Of a stretch of 35,578 nucleotides of DNA, positions 7,285-15,046 are shown piece by piece. Below the pieces are notes generated by a model. That model searched no databases and was not told the DNA's origin. It saw only the letters and a program-made list of their open reading frames with translations. Origin of the DNA: Moraxellaceae bacterium (GTDB taxonomy: Bacteria > Pseudomonadota > Gammaproteobacteria > Pseudomonadales > Moraxellaceae); the NCBI GenBank assembly GCA_030684415.1, contig JAUXNL010000457.1, forward strand, positions 1 to 35,578, in the 5' to 3' direction. Positions within the stretch are counted from its first letter, which is position 1; each line of letters opens with the position of its first letter. The translations under genes and the position numbers were made by a program.

Positions 7285-7400
7285 AGATGGTTCCGGTGCT
7301 CACAAGTTACCGAGCCCGGAACAGGGGCGCGGGGTGTTTCCCGCCCCGGTGTCGCGCCCTTCGGCAATGCCTCCCCATTACCCATAGCAGGAAACAGAAC

Positions 7401-8249
7401 ATGAAGACGCTCAAAGACAAGGTTGCCGCCATCACCGGTGCGGGCTCGGGCATCGGCCGCGCCACCGCCATCCTCATGGCCAGCAAAGGCTGCCATCTTG
7501 CCCTTTCCGACGTGAACGAAGCCGGCCTTGCTGAGACTGCCGAAAAGGCGCGCCAGCATGGCGTGAAAGTCACCACCAAGAAGGTGGACGTGGCCAGCCG
7601 TGAGCAGATGTACACCTGGGCCGAAGACGTTGTGCGTGACCATGGCCTCGTCAACATCATCTTCAACAATGCCGGTGTTGCCCTTGGCGCGACGGTTGAA
7701 GACATGCAGTACGACGATTTCGAATGGCTGATGGGCATCAATTTCTGGGGCGTGGTGTACGGCACCAAGGCGTTCCTGCCGCATATCAAGACCGCGGGTG
7801 AAGGCGCCATCGTCAATGTGTCGTCCGTGTTCGGCCTGATCGCCGTGCCGACGCAATCGGCTTACAACGCCGCCAAATTCGCTGTGAAGGGCTTTACCGA
7901 AGCGCTGCGCGAAGAAATGGAAATTGCAGGCACCAACATCGGCGTGACCTGCGTGCACCCGGGGGGCATCAAGACCAACATCGCCCGTAATGCTCGCGTG
8001 ACCGAAACCAAGGGGCTGGTGGACGAAAAGTCCACGCGCGATTTCGAGAAGGCCTTCATCACCACGCCGGAAAAGGCCGCTGAGGCCGTGGTTGGCGCCA
8101 TCATGAAGAACAGCCGTCGTCTGCTGATCGGACCGGATGCCGTGGCCATCGACCTGATGCAGCGCTTCCTGCCAACGCAGTACCAGCGCATTCTCGAAGT
8201 GGGTGCCAAGCAGCGTGCCCGTAAGCTGGGCGGTGTTGGCGTGGTCTGA
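7401..8249 (+). CDS. Short-chain dehydrogenase/reductase
   Basis: A 282-residue classical SDR oxidoreductase with the Rossmann cofactor motif TGAGSGIG (12-19), NNAG, the catalytic serine in NVSSVFG and the YxxxK pair in SAYNAAKFAVKGF. The acidic residue after the second strand (ALSDVNEAG) suggests a preference for NAD(H), although this is not decisive. ATG 7401 gives the standard start just before the first beta strand. Controlled in all likelihood by the divergent TetR gene. The substrate is not predictable; close relatives act on alcohols, ketones or acyl compounds. Confidence 0.92.
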   Translation: MKTLKDKVAAITGAGSGIGRATAILMASKGCHLALSDVNEAGLAETAEKARQHGVKVTTKKVDVASREQMYTWAEDVVRDHGLVNIIFNNAGVALGATVEDMQYDDFEWLMGINFWGVVYGTKAFLPHIKTAGEGAIVNVSSVFGLIAVPTQSAYNAAKFAVKGFTEALREEMEIAGTNIGVTCVHPGGIKTNIARNARVTETKGLVDEKSTRDFEKAFITTPEKAAEAVVGAIMKNSRRLLIGPDAVAIDLMQRFLPTQYQRILEVGAKQRARKLGGVGVV

Positions 8250-8304
8250 CCCGCCTCGCGACCTTGAGCGCTTGCTGAAGATTGTTGGCGGCAGGCACTA
8301 ACAG

Positions 8305-8342
8305 CTTGCTGAAAAAGCCCTGGAGGGGCGTTTTTCAGCAAG
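8305..8342 (+). terminator. REP-like inverted repeat, likely terminator (copy A)
   Basis: CTTGCTGAAAAA (8305-8316) pairs with TTTTTCAGCAAG (8331-8342), with an inner GCCC/GGGC stem, leaving a four-base loop and a T run. It lies about 55 bases downstream of the SDR stop. The same arms recur at 9581-9612 and near 9714-9734, so it is also a local repeat family. Confidence 0.6.
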
Positions 8343-8365
8343 CGGCTAAAGATGCTGTATCCCGG

Positions 8366-8399
8366 AGCCGGCAGCGTTATTCTCGCTGCCGGCTTTTTT
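8366..8399 (+). terminator. Rho-independent terminator
   Basis: A perfect 11-bp stem, AGCCGGCAGCG (8366-8376) with CGCTGCCGGCT (8384-8394), seven-base loop, followed by six T. It ends transcription from the SDR side just before the hydroxylase gene at 8420. Confidence 0.85.
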
Positions 8400-8419
8400 A
8401 TGGATGAAGGATAGAGGGC

Positions 8420-9580
8420 ATGACTGATTATCTGCGGCGCAATCTGGAAGAGGTCGACCTGACGCCGGGGCGCGGCCGCGTCAGTGGCAGCCTGTCGGTG
8501 GGGCTGGGTCTGCTGGGCATCATGGGTGCGCTGTGTTTTCTGTTTCCTGATCTGCTCACCACGCCCGATTTCCAGCCGCTCTACAACGCGACGGTTTTGC
8601 GTCAGGTGCTGTTTGGTGGGATCGGCTTCGCGTTCGTGTTCGGCTTTTACAGTGTGATGCAAGGCCACAGCCGCTGGCTGGGCTTGGTCGGGCTTGCGCT
8701 CAGCAGTGTGGCGGCGGTACTTGGGAGCATGGAGACTGAGCGTGCTTTGCCGGCCGAGCGCAGCCTTTATGCCGGGCTCGATTATTTTGTGCTGACCTTG
8801 CTGGTGCTGGCGTTGGTCTTCATTCCGCTGGAGCGCCTGTTCCCCAAATCGCCCGAACAGAAAACCCTGCGCGCCGGTTGGACGACCGATCTAAAGTATT
8901 TTCTCTTCAGCCATCTGGGTGTGCAGATCATCAGCTTTTTTACGGTGATTCCGGCGCAGCATTTCTTTGCCTGGCTGATTGATGCGGACTTTCAGCGCCT
9001 GATTGCCAGCCAGCCGGTGTGGCTGCAATTCATCGAGATTCTGGTAGTGGTCGATTTCACCACCTACTGGATGCACCGCAGCATGCACGAGGTGCCGTGG
9101 CTCTGGAAAATCCATGCGGTCCATCACTCCACCTTGCAGATGGACTGGCTGGCGTCGTCACGCATCCACTTTCTGGAAATCGTCAGCAACCGTTTGCTGG
9201 GCTATCTGCCGATTTTCATCCTCGGCTTTACCCCGGCGGCGGTGTATGCCTACCTCGTGTTTGTATCGTTTCACGCGATTTTCATTCATGCCAATGTGCG
9301 TTTTCGTTTTCCGGTCATTCGCCATCTGTTGGCGACGCCGGAGTTCCATCATTGGCACCACACCTCGCAAGACGAAGGTGTCGACATCAACTACGCGGGC
9401 TTTCTGCCGATCTATGATCGCCTTTTCGGCACCTATTACTTGCCGGCGAATTTGCCGGAACGCTACGGTACGCGTGGTGCGCCCTTGCCGGAGGGATTTA
9501 CGGATCAGTTCCTGTACCCGTTCCGGCAGTGGCAGGAAATGCGTGCCGCCCGCAAGCCGGATGACTCGGCGTCGCACTGA
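8420..9580 (+). CDS. Sterol desaturase / fatty acid hydroxylase family membrane protein
   Basis: A 386-residue integral membrane di-iron enzyme. Several hydrophobic helices (about residues 24-45, 63-80, 86-103, 120-138, 165-187 and 262-292) surround the histidine clusters HRSMH (219-223), HAVHH (232-236) and HHWHH (310-314), which bind the two irons used to hydroxylate or desaturate a lipid with O2. The N-terminal 140 residues add extra membrane helices beyond the core domain. It follows a terminator, so it has its own promoter, and lies in the same direction as the SDR gene. The exact lipid substrate cannot be told. Confidence 0.92.
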   Translation: MTDYLRRNLEEVDLTPGRGRVSGSLSVGLGLLGIMGALCFLFPDLLTTPDFQPLYNATVLRQVLFGGIGFAFVFGFYSVMQGHSRWLGLVGLALSSVAAVLGSMETERALPAERSLYAGLDYFVLTLLVLALVFIPLERLFPKSPEQKTLRAGWTTDLKYFLFSHLGVQIISFFTVIPAQHFFAWLIDADFQRLIASQPVWLQFIEILVVVDFTTYWMHRSMHEVPWLWKIHAVHHSTLQMDWLASSRIHFLEIVSNRLLGYLPIFILGFTPAAVYAYLVFVSFHAIFIHANVRFRFPVIRHLLATPEFHHWHHTSQDEGVDINYAGFLPIYDRLFGTYYLPANLPERYGTRGAPLPEGFTDQFLYPFRQWQEMRAARKPDDSASH

Positions 9581-9612
9581 CCGCTTGCTGAAAAATGCTT
9601 TCCAGCAAGCGG
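9581..9612. repeat. REP-like inverted repeat (copy B)
   Basis: CCGCTTGCTG (9581-9590) and CAGCAAGCGG (9603-9612) form a 10-bp stem starting at the base after the hydroxylase stop codon. It may serve as the 3' end of that transcript. Same arms as copy A. Confidence 0.55.
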
Positions 9613-9692
9613 CTTCTCGGGCAGGGAGGGCCGTCAATCACCCTTAAGTGAGTGATTCAGCGTGGAGCGATTCCGGACATGTGCGAAATCGC

Positions 9693-9734
9693 GGGTTGAA
9701 AAAACCCGGGTTGGCCTTTTTCAGCAAACGCTTA
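9693..9734. repeat. REP-like repeat (copy C, half) with a GGGTT/AACCC hairpin
   Basis: GGGTT-gaaaa-AACCC (9693-9707) is followed by GCCTTTTTCAGCAAACGCTT (9714-9734), the reverse complement of the CTTGCTGAAAAA arm with one change. It sits just upstream of the lipoprotein gene. Confidence 0.4.
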
Positions 9735-9756
9735 AGTGGTCAGGCGGAGATAAGTG

Positions 9757-10197
9757 ATGGTCGTTGATGGACGAAAGGTAGTTCTGGCGCTGTTTGGATT
9801 AGTGCTGTCGGGCTGCGCGCCGTTCCAGACGCGACCACTGGATTCGCTGGAGCGGCTGCTGCTACAGGAGCGCTATGCCGATGTGCTGGCGCACAGCAGT
9901 CGTGAGCGGCTGGTGCACATCAATCTGTATTCCAGCCTTGTGGCTCACGATATTGCACAAGTGATGGTGCACGGGCGCGCTGCGCCACCGTTGCTCTGCG
10001 CGCCGATACTGGAGCGCTACCCCACAACGATTGCCACGACCATGGAAGTGTGTCGGCAGTTGCAAAAGAAACTGGCGGGCGAGCTTGTCAGTGACGAAGA
10101 GTTGTTGGCCATGGATGACATTGCGCGGCGCCAGTTCCCGCGTGAGCGTTATCTGGTGACGGTGATGACGAGGGTTCGCGCCGCTCCGCTGAAATGA
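9757..10197 (+). CDS. Small lipoprotein of unknown function
   Basis: A 146-residue protein with a type II signal peptide: a basic start, the hydrophobic VVLALFGLVL and the lipobox LSGC (about residues 17-20). GGAG about ten bases upstream supports ATG 9757 over the GTG at 9754. The mature part is helical, contains two further cysteines (LLCAP and EVCRQL) and no family I recognise. It probably sits in the outer membrane. Neighbours give no hint of function. From 10198 to 10331 I see no supported gene. Confidence 0.75.
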   Translation: MVVDGRKVVLALFGLVLSGCAPFQTRPLDSLERLLLQERYADVLAHSSRERLVHINLYSSLVAHDIAQVMVHGRAAPPLLCAPILERYPTTIATTMEVCRQLQKKLAGELVSDEELLAMDDIARRQFPRERYLVTVMTRVRAAPLK

Positions 10198-10331
10198 AGC
10201 CAGCGGCATCGATGGCGCTACGGCGTAGTGTGTCGTGATTTCTTTGTATCGGCTTTTCGGGTGGTTCAGTCGTGGGCTGTTTGGGTGTTTGCTTGCGCGG
10301 CTGTTGCCACAGCAGGCAACGGCAGAAGCCC

Positions 10332-10796
10332 TTAACTGCCGCCCACAAAACTCAGTTGGCGCCAGCTTTCATAAATCACCACGGCCGCTGAATTCGACAG
10401 GTTCAGGCTGCGGCTGTCCGGCCGCATCGGCAGGCGCAGGCGGCGGTCGGGTGTGAATTCCGCCAACACCTCCGGTGGCAGGCCGCGTGTCTCCGGCCCG
10501 AAAACGAATGCATCGCCGGCGCGCACGTCCAGCGCATGAAACGGCGCACTGCCCTTGGTGGTCATGGCGAAAAGCCGTGGCGGCTCTGCGCTGGCGATGA
10601 AGTCTGCCAGCGTGTCGTGCACCTGCATGTCGGCCCACTCGTGGTAGTCCAGCCCGGCGCGTTTGAGCTTGCGGTCGTCGAGCTCGAAACCGAGCGGGCG
10701 CACAAGGTGCAGCGCCGCACCGGTGTTGGCGCAGAGGCGGATGATGTTGCCGGTGTTGCCGGGAATTTCCGGCTGGAAGAGAACGATGCGGATCAT
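10332..10796 (-). CDS. trmL: tRNA (cytidine/uridine-34 2'-O)-methyltransferase TrmL
   Basis: A 154-residue SPOUT methyltransferase that methylates the ribose of the wobble nucleotide in tRNA-Leu species using S-adenosylmethionine. The start MIRIVLFQPEIPGNTGNIIR and the knot motifs FGPETRGLP (99-107) and LNLSNSAAVVIYE (131-143) are diagnostic, and length fits the family (about 155). ATG 10796 is chosen because TrmL always begins at this strand; the frame stays open upstream but not as protein-like sequence. It is divergent from the secreted protein at 10908. Confidence 0.96.
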   Translation of the reverse strand: MIRIVLFQPEIPGNTGNIIRLCANTGAALHLVRPLGFELDDRKLKRAGLDYHEWADMQVHDTLADFIASAEPPRLFAMTTKGSAPFHALDVRAGDAFVFGPETRGLPPEVLAEFTPDRRLRLPMRPDSRSLNLSNSAAVVIYESWRQLSFVGGS

Positions 10797-10907
10797 GGGC
10801 GCGGAGTGTAGCCGAAGCGGCGGTGTCAACCGATGGGGGCGGCTGGCGTTAATCAGGGGGAGAGCCGGCTCAGCCTCATCCCTGACCCGAACCAAAGGAC
10901 ATACCCC

Positions 10908-11363
10908 ATGAATATCCGTTCCCTGAATCACCGCCAGACCGTTCTGGCCCTTGGCCTTGTCGCCCTGATGGGCAGCACCGCCAGCTTTGCCAATGATGGT
11001 CGTGAAAAGCGCGAAGGCCGCCATGGCGGCAAGCCCGGCAGCTTCACCACTGAGGTCGTGACCACCACCGACGATGGCAAGGTTTTCAAACGCCGTATCG
11101 AGCAGAAAGTGGCGGATGGCAAACTGGAGCGCCGCACGCAGGTCACGCGCCCGGATGGCAAGACTGCCAGCCAGGTGTTGATCGCCACACGTGATGGCGA
11201 CAAGGGCGTCACGCGCAAGGTCGAGGGCACCGACTTCGACGGCAAGCCCTATGTCCGCGAAAGCACGCACCGCCGTGAAGGCGAGGGCCGCGCGCCTCAT
11301 GCGGGCAAGTGGCGTGAGCATGCACGTGCCGACAAGGCGTCGGCCGATGGCGGCGCACGCTGA
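10908..11363 (+). CDS. Secreted basic protein of unknown function
   Basis: A 151-residue protein with a Sec signal peptide (hydrophobic TVLALGLVALMGSTA, probable cleavage after SFA). The mature part is highly charged and seems to contain repeated strands of the type TTDDGKVFKRR, RPDGKTASQV and DFDGKPYVRE, each with a DGK turn, suggesting a small beta-repeat domain. No family is recognised. AAAGGA lies upstream of ATG 10908. It precedes the sigma-factor gene by about 140 bases and could be cotranscribed or be an envelope target of that system; this is an inference from position. Confidence 0.7.
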   Translation: MNIRSLNHRQTVLALGLVALMGSTASFANDGREKREGRHGGKPGSFTTEVVTTTDDGKVFKRRIEQKVADGKLERRTQVTRPDGKTASQVLIATRDGDKGVTRKVEGTDFDGKPYVRESTHRREGEGRAPHAGKWREHARADKASADGGAR

Positions 11364-11503
11364 TCATGGCGCGCGGGCAGACGGTGCCGGCAAACCTTTC
11401 GCTGGCGCCAGTGCTTGCGTATCGTAGCGGCGGCCCCACAGCCGTGACGCCCGTCGCTACGACGGCAGCCCCCCCTTCTTCCGGTTCCGCCAGGTTTTCG
11501 CCC

Positions 11504-12058
11504 ATGACTGATGCCGTAACGCCGCTGTCGCTCGACGCCTTCCTTCGGGAAGTCGGGCGGCGTGCACAGGTGATGGCGGAAATTGCCACGCGTGACCGTG
11601 AGGCGGCGCTCGATATCGTGCAGGACAGCATGTTGGCGCTGGCCACGCGCTATGCCGACAAGCCGGCAGCCGAATGGGGGCCACTGTTCCAGACCATCTT
11701 GCAAAGCCGCATCATGGACTGGCATCGCACGCGCACCCGGCGTGGCCGGTGGTTCACCTGGCTGGCGCCGCGCGATGACGAGGACGACAGCGACCCGTGG
11801 GCCGACGTGCCGGAACAGCAGAGCTCCGATCCTGCCCTGCTGCTGGAACGGGCGCGTGACATGGAGACGGTGCAGGCGGCGCTGGCGGCATTGCCGCTGC
11901 GCCAGCAGCAAGCCTTCATGCTGCGCATCTGGGAAGGGTTGGATACCGCGGCAACGGCCCGTGCCATGGGCTGTTCGGAAGGAAGTGTGAAAACGCATTT
12001 GTCGCGAGCCATGCAGGTATTGCGTGCTCGCCTGGAGGATGGCCATGAGGCCGACTGA
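11504..12058 (+). CDS. RNA polymerase sigma factor, ECF type
   Basis: A 184-residue group 4 (ECF-like) sigma factor. Region 2 is visible as DIVQDSMLALATRYADKPA through to SRIMDWHRTRTRRG (about residues 28-75), followed by an acidic linker (DDEDDSDPWADVPEQ), and region 4 as LPLRQQQAFMLRIWEGLDTA and CSEGSVKTHLSRAMQVLRAR, the -35 binding helix-turn-helix. ATG 11504 gives a normal length; the frame continues upstream to 11366 with low-complexity sequence. It overlaps the next gene by 14 bases. The next two genes match a known arrangement of sigma factor, DUF3619 and DUF3106, common in betaproteobacteria and some gammaproteobacteria. Confidence 0.9.
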   Translation: MTDAVTPLSLDAFLREVGRRAQVMAEIATRDREAALDIVQDSMLALATRYADKPAAEWGPLFQTILQSRIMDWHRTRTRRGRWFTWLAPRDDEDDSDPWADVPEQQSSDPALLLERARDMETVQAALAALPLRQQQAFMLRIWEGLDTAATARAMGCSEGSVKTHLSRAMQVLRARLEDGHEAD

Positions 12059-12500
12059 CGTGAACGCTGCGGACCCCAACGCCGATGGCGTGAACAGCAA
12101 AGGCTTGAGTCAAGCGGACCTGAATGAGGCTGGCATGAATGATGACGACGCGCTGACACCCTCCGAGCGTGAATTGGCGGGCGTGTTGCGGCACACGCTG
12201 GAGCAGGCCGCTGCGCAGCCGGATACCACACTGGATGCGGCATTGGCCGCCACACGTGCACAAGTGCAGGACTTGCGTGCACGGCCTTCGCGCCGTCCAC
12301 AGGCATGGATGGTGGCCGGCGGTTTTGCGCTCGCCGCCAGCTTGGCCGTCGTGGTGGTGTTGCCGGAGCGACAGGCGCCGACGACGCGTGGCGTGTCGGT
12401 GGTGAGTCTGGCCGCGGCACCGGCGACGGCTGTTGACCTGCAGTTGCTGGATGATCTGGATTTGTTGATGGCAATGGGGGAGCCGGCGAATGGCAGTTGA
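12045..12500 (+). CDS. DUF3619-like membrane protein, probable anti-sigma partner
   Basis: A 151-residue protein with an N-terminal cytoplasmic part of about 80 residues, one transmembrane helix (about 86-105, VAGGFALAASLAVVVVLPE) and a short periplasmic tail ending DDLDLLMAMGEPANGS. The layout is that of a single-pass anti-sigma factor, but no zinc-binding HxxxCxxC motif is present. The ATG at 12045 has GGAGG (12034-12038) six bases upstream and lies within the end of the sigma gene, so translation is coupled. Assignment to DUF3619 rests on position and the DLDLLM ending; holding the sigma factor at the membrane is inferred. Confidence 0.72.
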   Translation: MRPTDVNAADPNADGVNSKGLSQADLNEAGMNDDDALTPSERELAGVLRHTLEQAAAQPDTTLDAALAATRAQVQDLRARPSRRPQAWMVAGGFALAASLAVVVVLPERQAPTTRGVSVVSLAAAPATAVDLQLLDDLDLLMAMGEPANGS

Positions 12501-12540
12501 GCGGTTGTTGCCTGCGCATCCCTGTGCTGGAGAAGGTGTA

Positions 12541-13194
12541 ATGAAAAATCGGCGGTGCGATTCAGTAAGGTTCTGGTCTGGTTGGCTTGGCTTGATGCGG
12601 TCGTGCGCAATGAAGCCCCGCTCATTGGGGCTCGGGTCGTTGCTGCTGGGGCGAGCACTGTTGGCCTCATGGCTGATGGCGAGTTCGCTGGTGCTGGCGG
12701 CTCCGGCCGATTTCGAACAGCTTGACCCGGAGACGCAAGCCTTTCTAGGCAAGGTTCGTGATGACTGGCGTCAGCTCTCGCCAGAGCGTCGCGATGCTTT
12801 GTTGCAGCGCGTGCAGGAATGGAAAAGCCTGCCGCCAGAGCAGCGTGAAGAGTTGCGCGCCCGACATCAGCGCTTTCGCCAGTTACCACCAGAAGAGCAG
12901 GAGGCCCTTCGCAAGAAATTTTCAGACTGGCGCAAGCGCCCGCCTGAAGAGCGTGAAGCCTTGCGTGACAAGTGGCGCAGCATGAGCCCGGAGGAAAAGC
13001 GCGAAGCCGCGAAGCGTGGCGGTTTTGATCAAGGTCGTGATCGCGGCGCTGTACCTGACGAGGCGCGCAAGGAAAAACGCGAAGACCGCCCACACAAAGA
13101 CCGTCCAAACAAAGACAAAGGGCGTGATAAAGAGTCGCGCCATGATAAAGAATCGGGCCGTGACGGTGAGCGGGGCCAGCGCGAATGGCGTTGA
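12541..13194 (+). CDS. DUF3106 domain protein, exported
   Basis: A 217-residue exported protein. After a long signal region (cleavage probably after LVLAA) come about five tandem repeats of roughly 20-22 residues with the pattern W..LSPE.R..LL.R (DWRQLSPERRDALLQRV, EWKSLPPEQREELRAR, RFRQLPPEEQEALRKKF, DWRKRPPEEREALRDKW and KWRSMSPEEKREAAKR). The C-terminal 50 residues are very basic and low in complexity (repeated DK and RP units). I chose ATG 12541 with GGAGAAGG five bases upstream; the GTG or ATG starts at 12490 and 12610 are possible. It is likely the third gene of the sigma operon, an envelope protein of unknown role. Confidence 0.82.
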   Translation: MKNRRCDSVRFWSGWLGLMRSCAMKPRSLGLGSLLLGRALLASWLMASSLVLAAPADFEQLDPETQAFLGKVRDDWRQLSPERRDALLQRVQEWKSLPPEQREELRARHQRFRQLPPEEQEALRKKFSDWRKRPPEEREALRDKWRSMSPEEKREAAKRGGFDQGRDRGAVPDEARKEKREDRPHKDRPNKDKGRDKESRHDKESGRDGERGQREWR

Positions 13195-13552
13195 AAAAGT
13201 TTTCTTGAGCTTTTCCCTGCGTGGCGCGGCCCAGCCTATGTCTGTCGCGGCACTGTAGGGCGGTGATGTCTCGCAGTACGAGGTACTACAAGAGTGGCCC
13301 GTGTTGGGTGTGTTGAAGATGCCTTGCTGAATAAAAAGCCGTCACGAAAGTGACGGCTTTTTATTGGCCAAGAAGTCTCTGCAAGCGTGAAGCCGTTCGG
13401 GTTGAGGGCTTCCACAGAGCCTACCTGTGCGTGCTCCAAATGGGCTTCCGATTGACTCAGCAATGCCTTGACGCCGCATGAGCAGTATTTTCCGGCCAGC
13501 AGCTAAGCGCGAGTGGCACTATTCGGAGACTTCGCCAATAAATGCGCAGCAA
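13195..13552. other. Intergenic region, no gene
   Basis: No supported gene. It contains the bidirectional terminator at 13334-13363 that separates the convergent DUF3106 and ntrC transcripts. Confidence 0.7.
13334..13363. terminator. Bidirectional rho-independent terminator
   Basis: AAAAAGCCGTCAC-gaaa-GTGACGGCTTTTT: an 8-bp GC-rich stem with a stable GAAA tetraloop, flanked by A and T runs on both sides. It serves the sigma operon from the left and ntrC from the right. Confidence 0.9.
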
Positions 13553-14983
13553 TCAGTCTTCGTCGTCTTCGCCTGCAATCTCCATTTTCAGTTCTTTGAT
13601 CTTGCGGGTGAGCGTGTTGCGGCCCCAGCCCAGCAATTCGGCGGCGTCACGGCGACGGCCGCCGGTGTGGTTCAGTGCGCTGGTGATCATGATGCGTTCA
13701 AACGCTGGCATGGCGGTGTCCAGCAAGGGGGCGCCGCCGGCCGCCAGTTGTTTGCGTGCCCAGTCGGCCAATGACTGCTCCCAGCCCTGTGCGGGCCGCG
13801 CGCTGTCGGCGTCAGGAGTGGTGCGCATTTCCGGTGGCAGATCGCTCACCAGGATTTCGCGCCCCGAGGCCATGACCGTCAGCCAGCGGCAAGTGTTTTC
13901 AAGCTGGCGCACATTGCCGGGCCACGGCAGTTGCTGCAAGTAGGCGGCGGTTTCCGGGCGCAGTACCTTGTGTTCTACATTCAACTCACGCGCGGCACGC
14001 ACCAGAAAATGCGCGGCCAGCGCGCCGATGTCTTCGCGGCGGTCGCGCAAGCGCGGAATGTGCACACGGATCACGTTCAGGCGATGGAACAAATCTTCGC
14101 GGAACTTACCTTCTGCCACCAGTCGCTCAAGGTTCTGGTGCGTGGCGGCAATGATGCGTACATCCACTTTGACCGGGGTATGGCCACCGACGCGGTAGAA
14201 CTCGCCATCCGCCAGCACACGCAACAGACGGGTTTGTGTTTCCAGCGGCATGTCGCCGATTTCATCCAGAAACAGCGTGCCTCCGTTCGCTTGCTCGAAC
14301 CGGCCCTGGCGCTGTGCGCTGGCACCGGTGAAGGCGCCTTTTTCATGGCCGAACAGTTCGGACTCCATCAGGTCTTTCGGAATCGCGGCCATGTTCAGCG
14401 CAATGAAGGGGCGGCTGGCGCGCGGCGAATGACGGTGCAGTGCATGAGCGACCAGTTCTTTGCCGGTGCCAGACTCGCCATTGATGAGCACGGTGATGTT
14501 GGAGTTGGAAAGGCGGCCGATGGCACGGAAAACTTCCTGCATGGCCGGCGATTCGCCGATGATTTCTGGCGTGGCGCCCGGCAGTTCTGGCGCACCTGCA
14601 TTTTTCAGTTGTTCGTGGTGATGCGCGACGGCGCGCTTGACCAGTGCAATCGCGTCGTCCACATCAAAGGGTTTCGGCAGGTATTCGAATGCACCACCCT
14701 GATAAGACGATACGGCGGAGTCCAGATCGGAATGCGCGGTCATGATGATGACGGGCAAATCCGGATGATCAAGACGGATGCGGGTCAGCAGTGACAGGCC
14801 ATCGATACCGGGCATGCGGATGTCGCTGATGATGGCGTCGGGCTGTTCTTTTTCGAGTTTGGCGAGTGCGCTGTTGCCATCTTCAAACGTGACGGCATCC
14901 ATGCCTTCCTGCATCAGTGCTTTTTCCAGCACCCAGCGGATCGAGCGGTCATCATCAATAATCCAGACCTTGTCGGCGCTCAT
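13553..14983 (-). CDS. ntrC: Nitrogen regulation response regulator NtrC (NR(I))
   Basis: A 476-residue sigma54-dependent activator. Receiver domain: DDD (10-12), phosphorylated Asp54 in SDIRMPG, and Lys104 in LPKPF. AAA+ domain: Walker A GESGTGKE (169-176), the sigma54-contacting loop GAFTGA (216-221) and the Walker B LFLDEIGDMP. The C-terminal Fis-type helix-turn-helix is GGRRRDAAELLGWGRNTLTR. When phosphorylated by NtrB under nitrogen limitation it activates glnA-type promoters. It follows ntrB by 63 bases on the same strand, forming a two-gene operon. All key residues are present. Confidence 0.97.
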   Translation of the reverse strand: MSADKVWIIDDDRSIRWVLEKALMQEGMDAVTFEDGNSALAKLEKEQPDAIISDIRMPGIDGLSLLTRIRLDHPDLPVIIMTAHSDLDSAVSSYQGGAFEYLPKPFDVDDAIALVKRAVAHHHEQLKNAGAPELPGATPEIIGESPAMQEVFRAIGRLSNSNITVLINGESGTGKELVAHALHRHSPRASRPFIALNMAAIPKDLMESELFGHEKGAFTGASAQRQGRFEQANGGTLFLDEIGDMPLETQTRLLRVLADGEFYRVGGHTPVKVDVRIIAATHQNLERLVAEGKFREDLFHRLNVIRVHIPRLRDRREDIGALAAHFLVRAARELNVEHKVLRPETAAYLQQLPWPGNVRQLENTCRWLTVMASGREILVSDLPPEMRTTPDADSARPAQGWEQSLADWARKQLAAGGAPLLDTAMPAFERIMITSALNHTGGRRRDAAELLGWGRNTLTRKIKELKMEIAGEDDED

Positions 14984-15046
14984 GACAGTTTTCTCCCTGA
15001 AGCATTTTGCAGGGCCGCCGAGGCGGCCTCATCAACGGTGTGAGAC

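Noticed and set aside
10235..10456. Plus-strand frame of 73 codons after the lipoprotein gene
   Set aside because: Most of it is antisense to trmL, and it has no ribosome binding site or recognisable domain.
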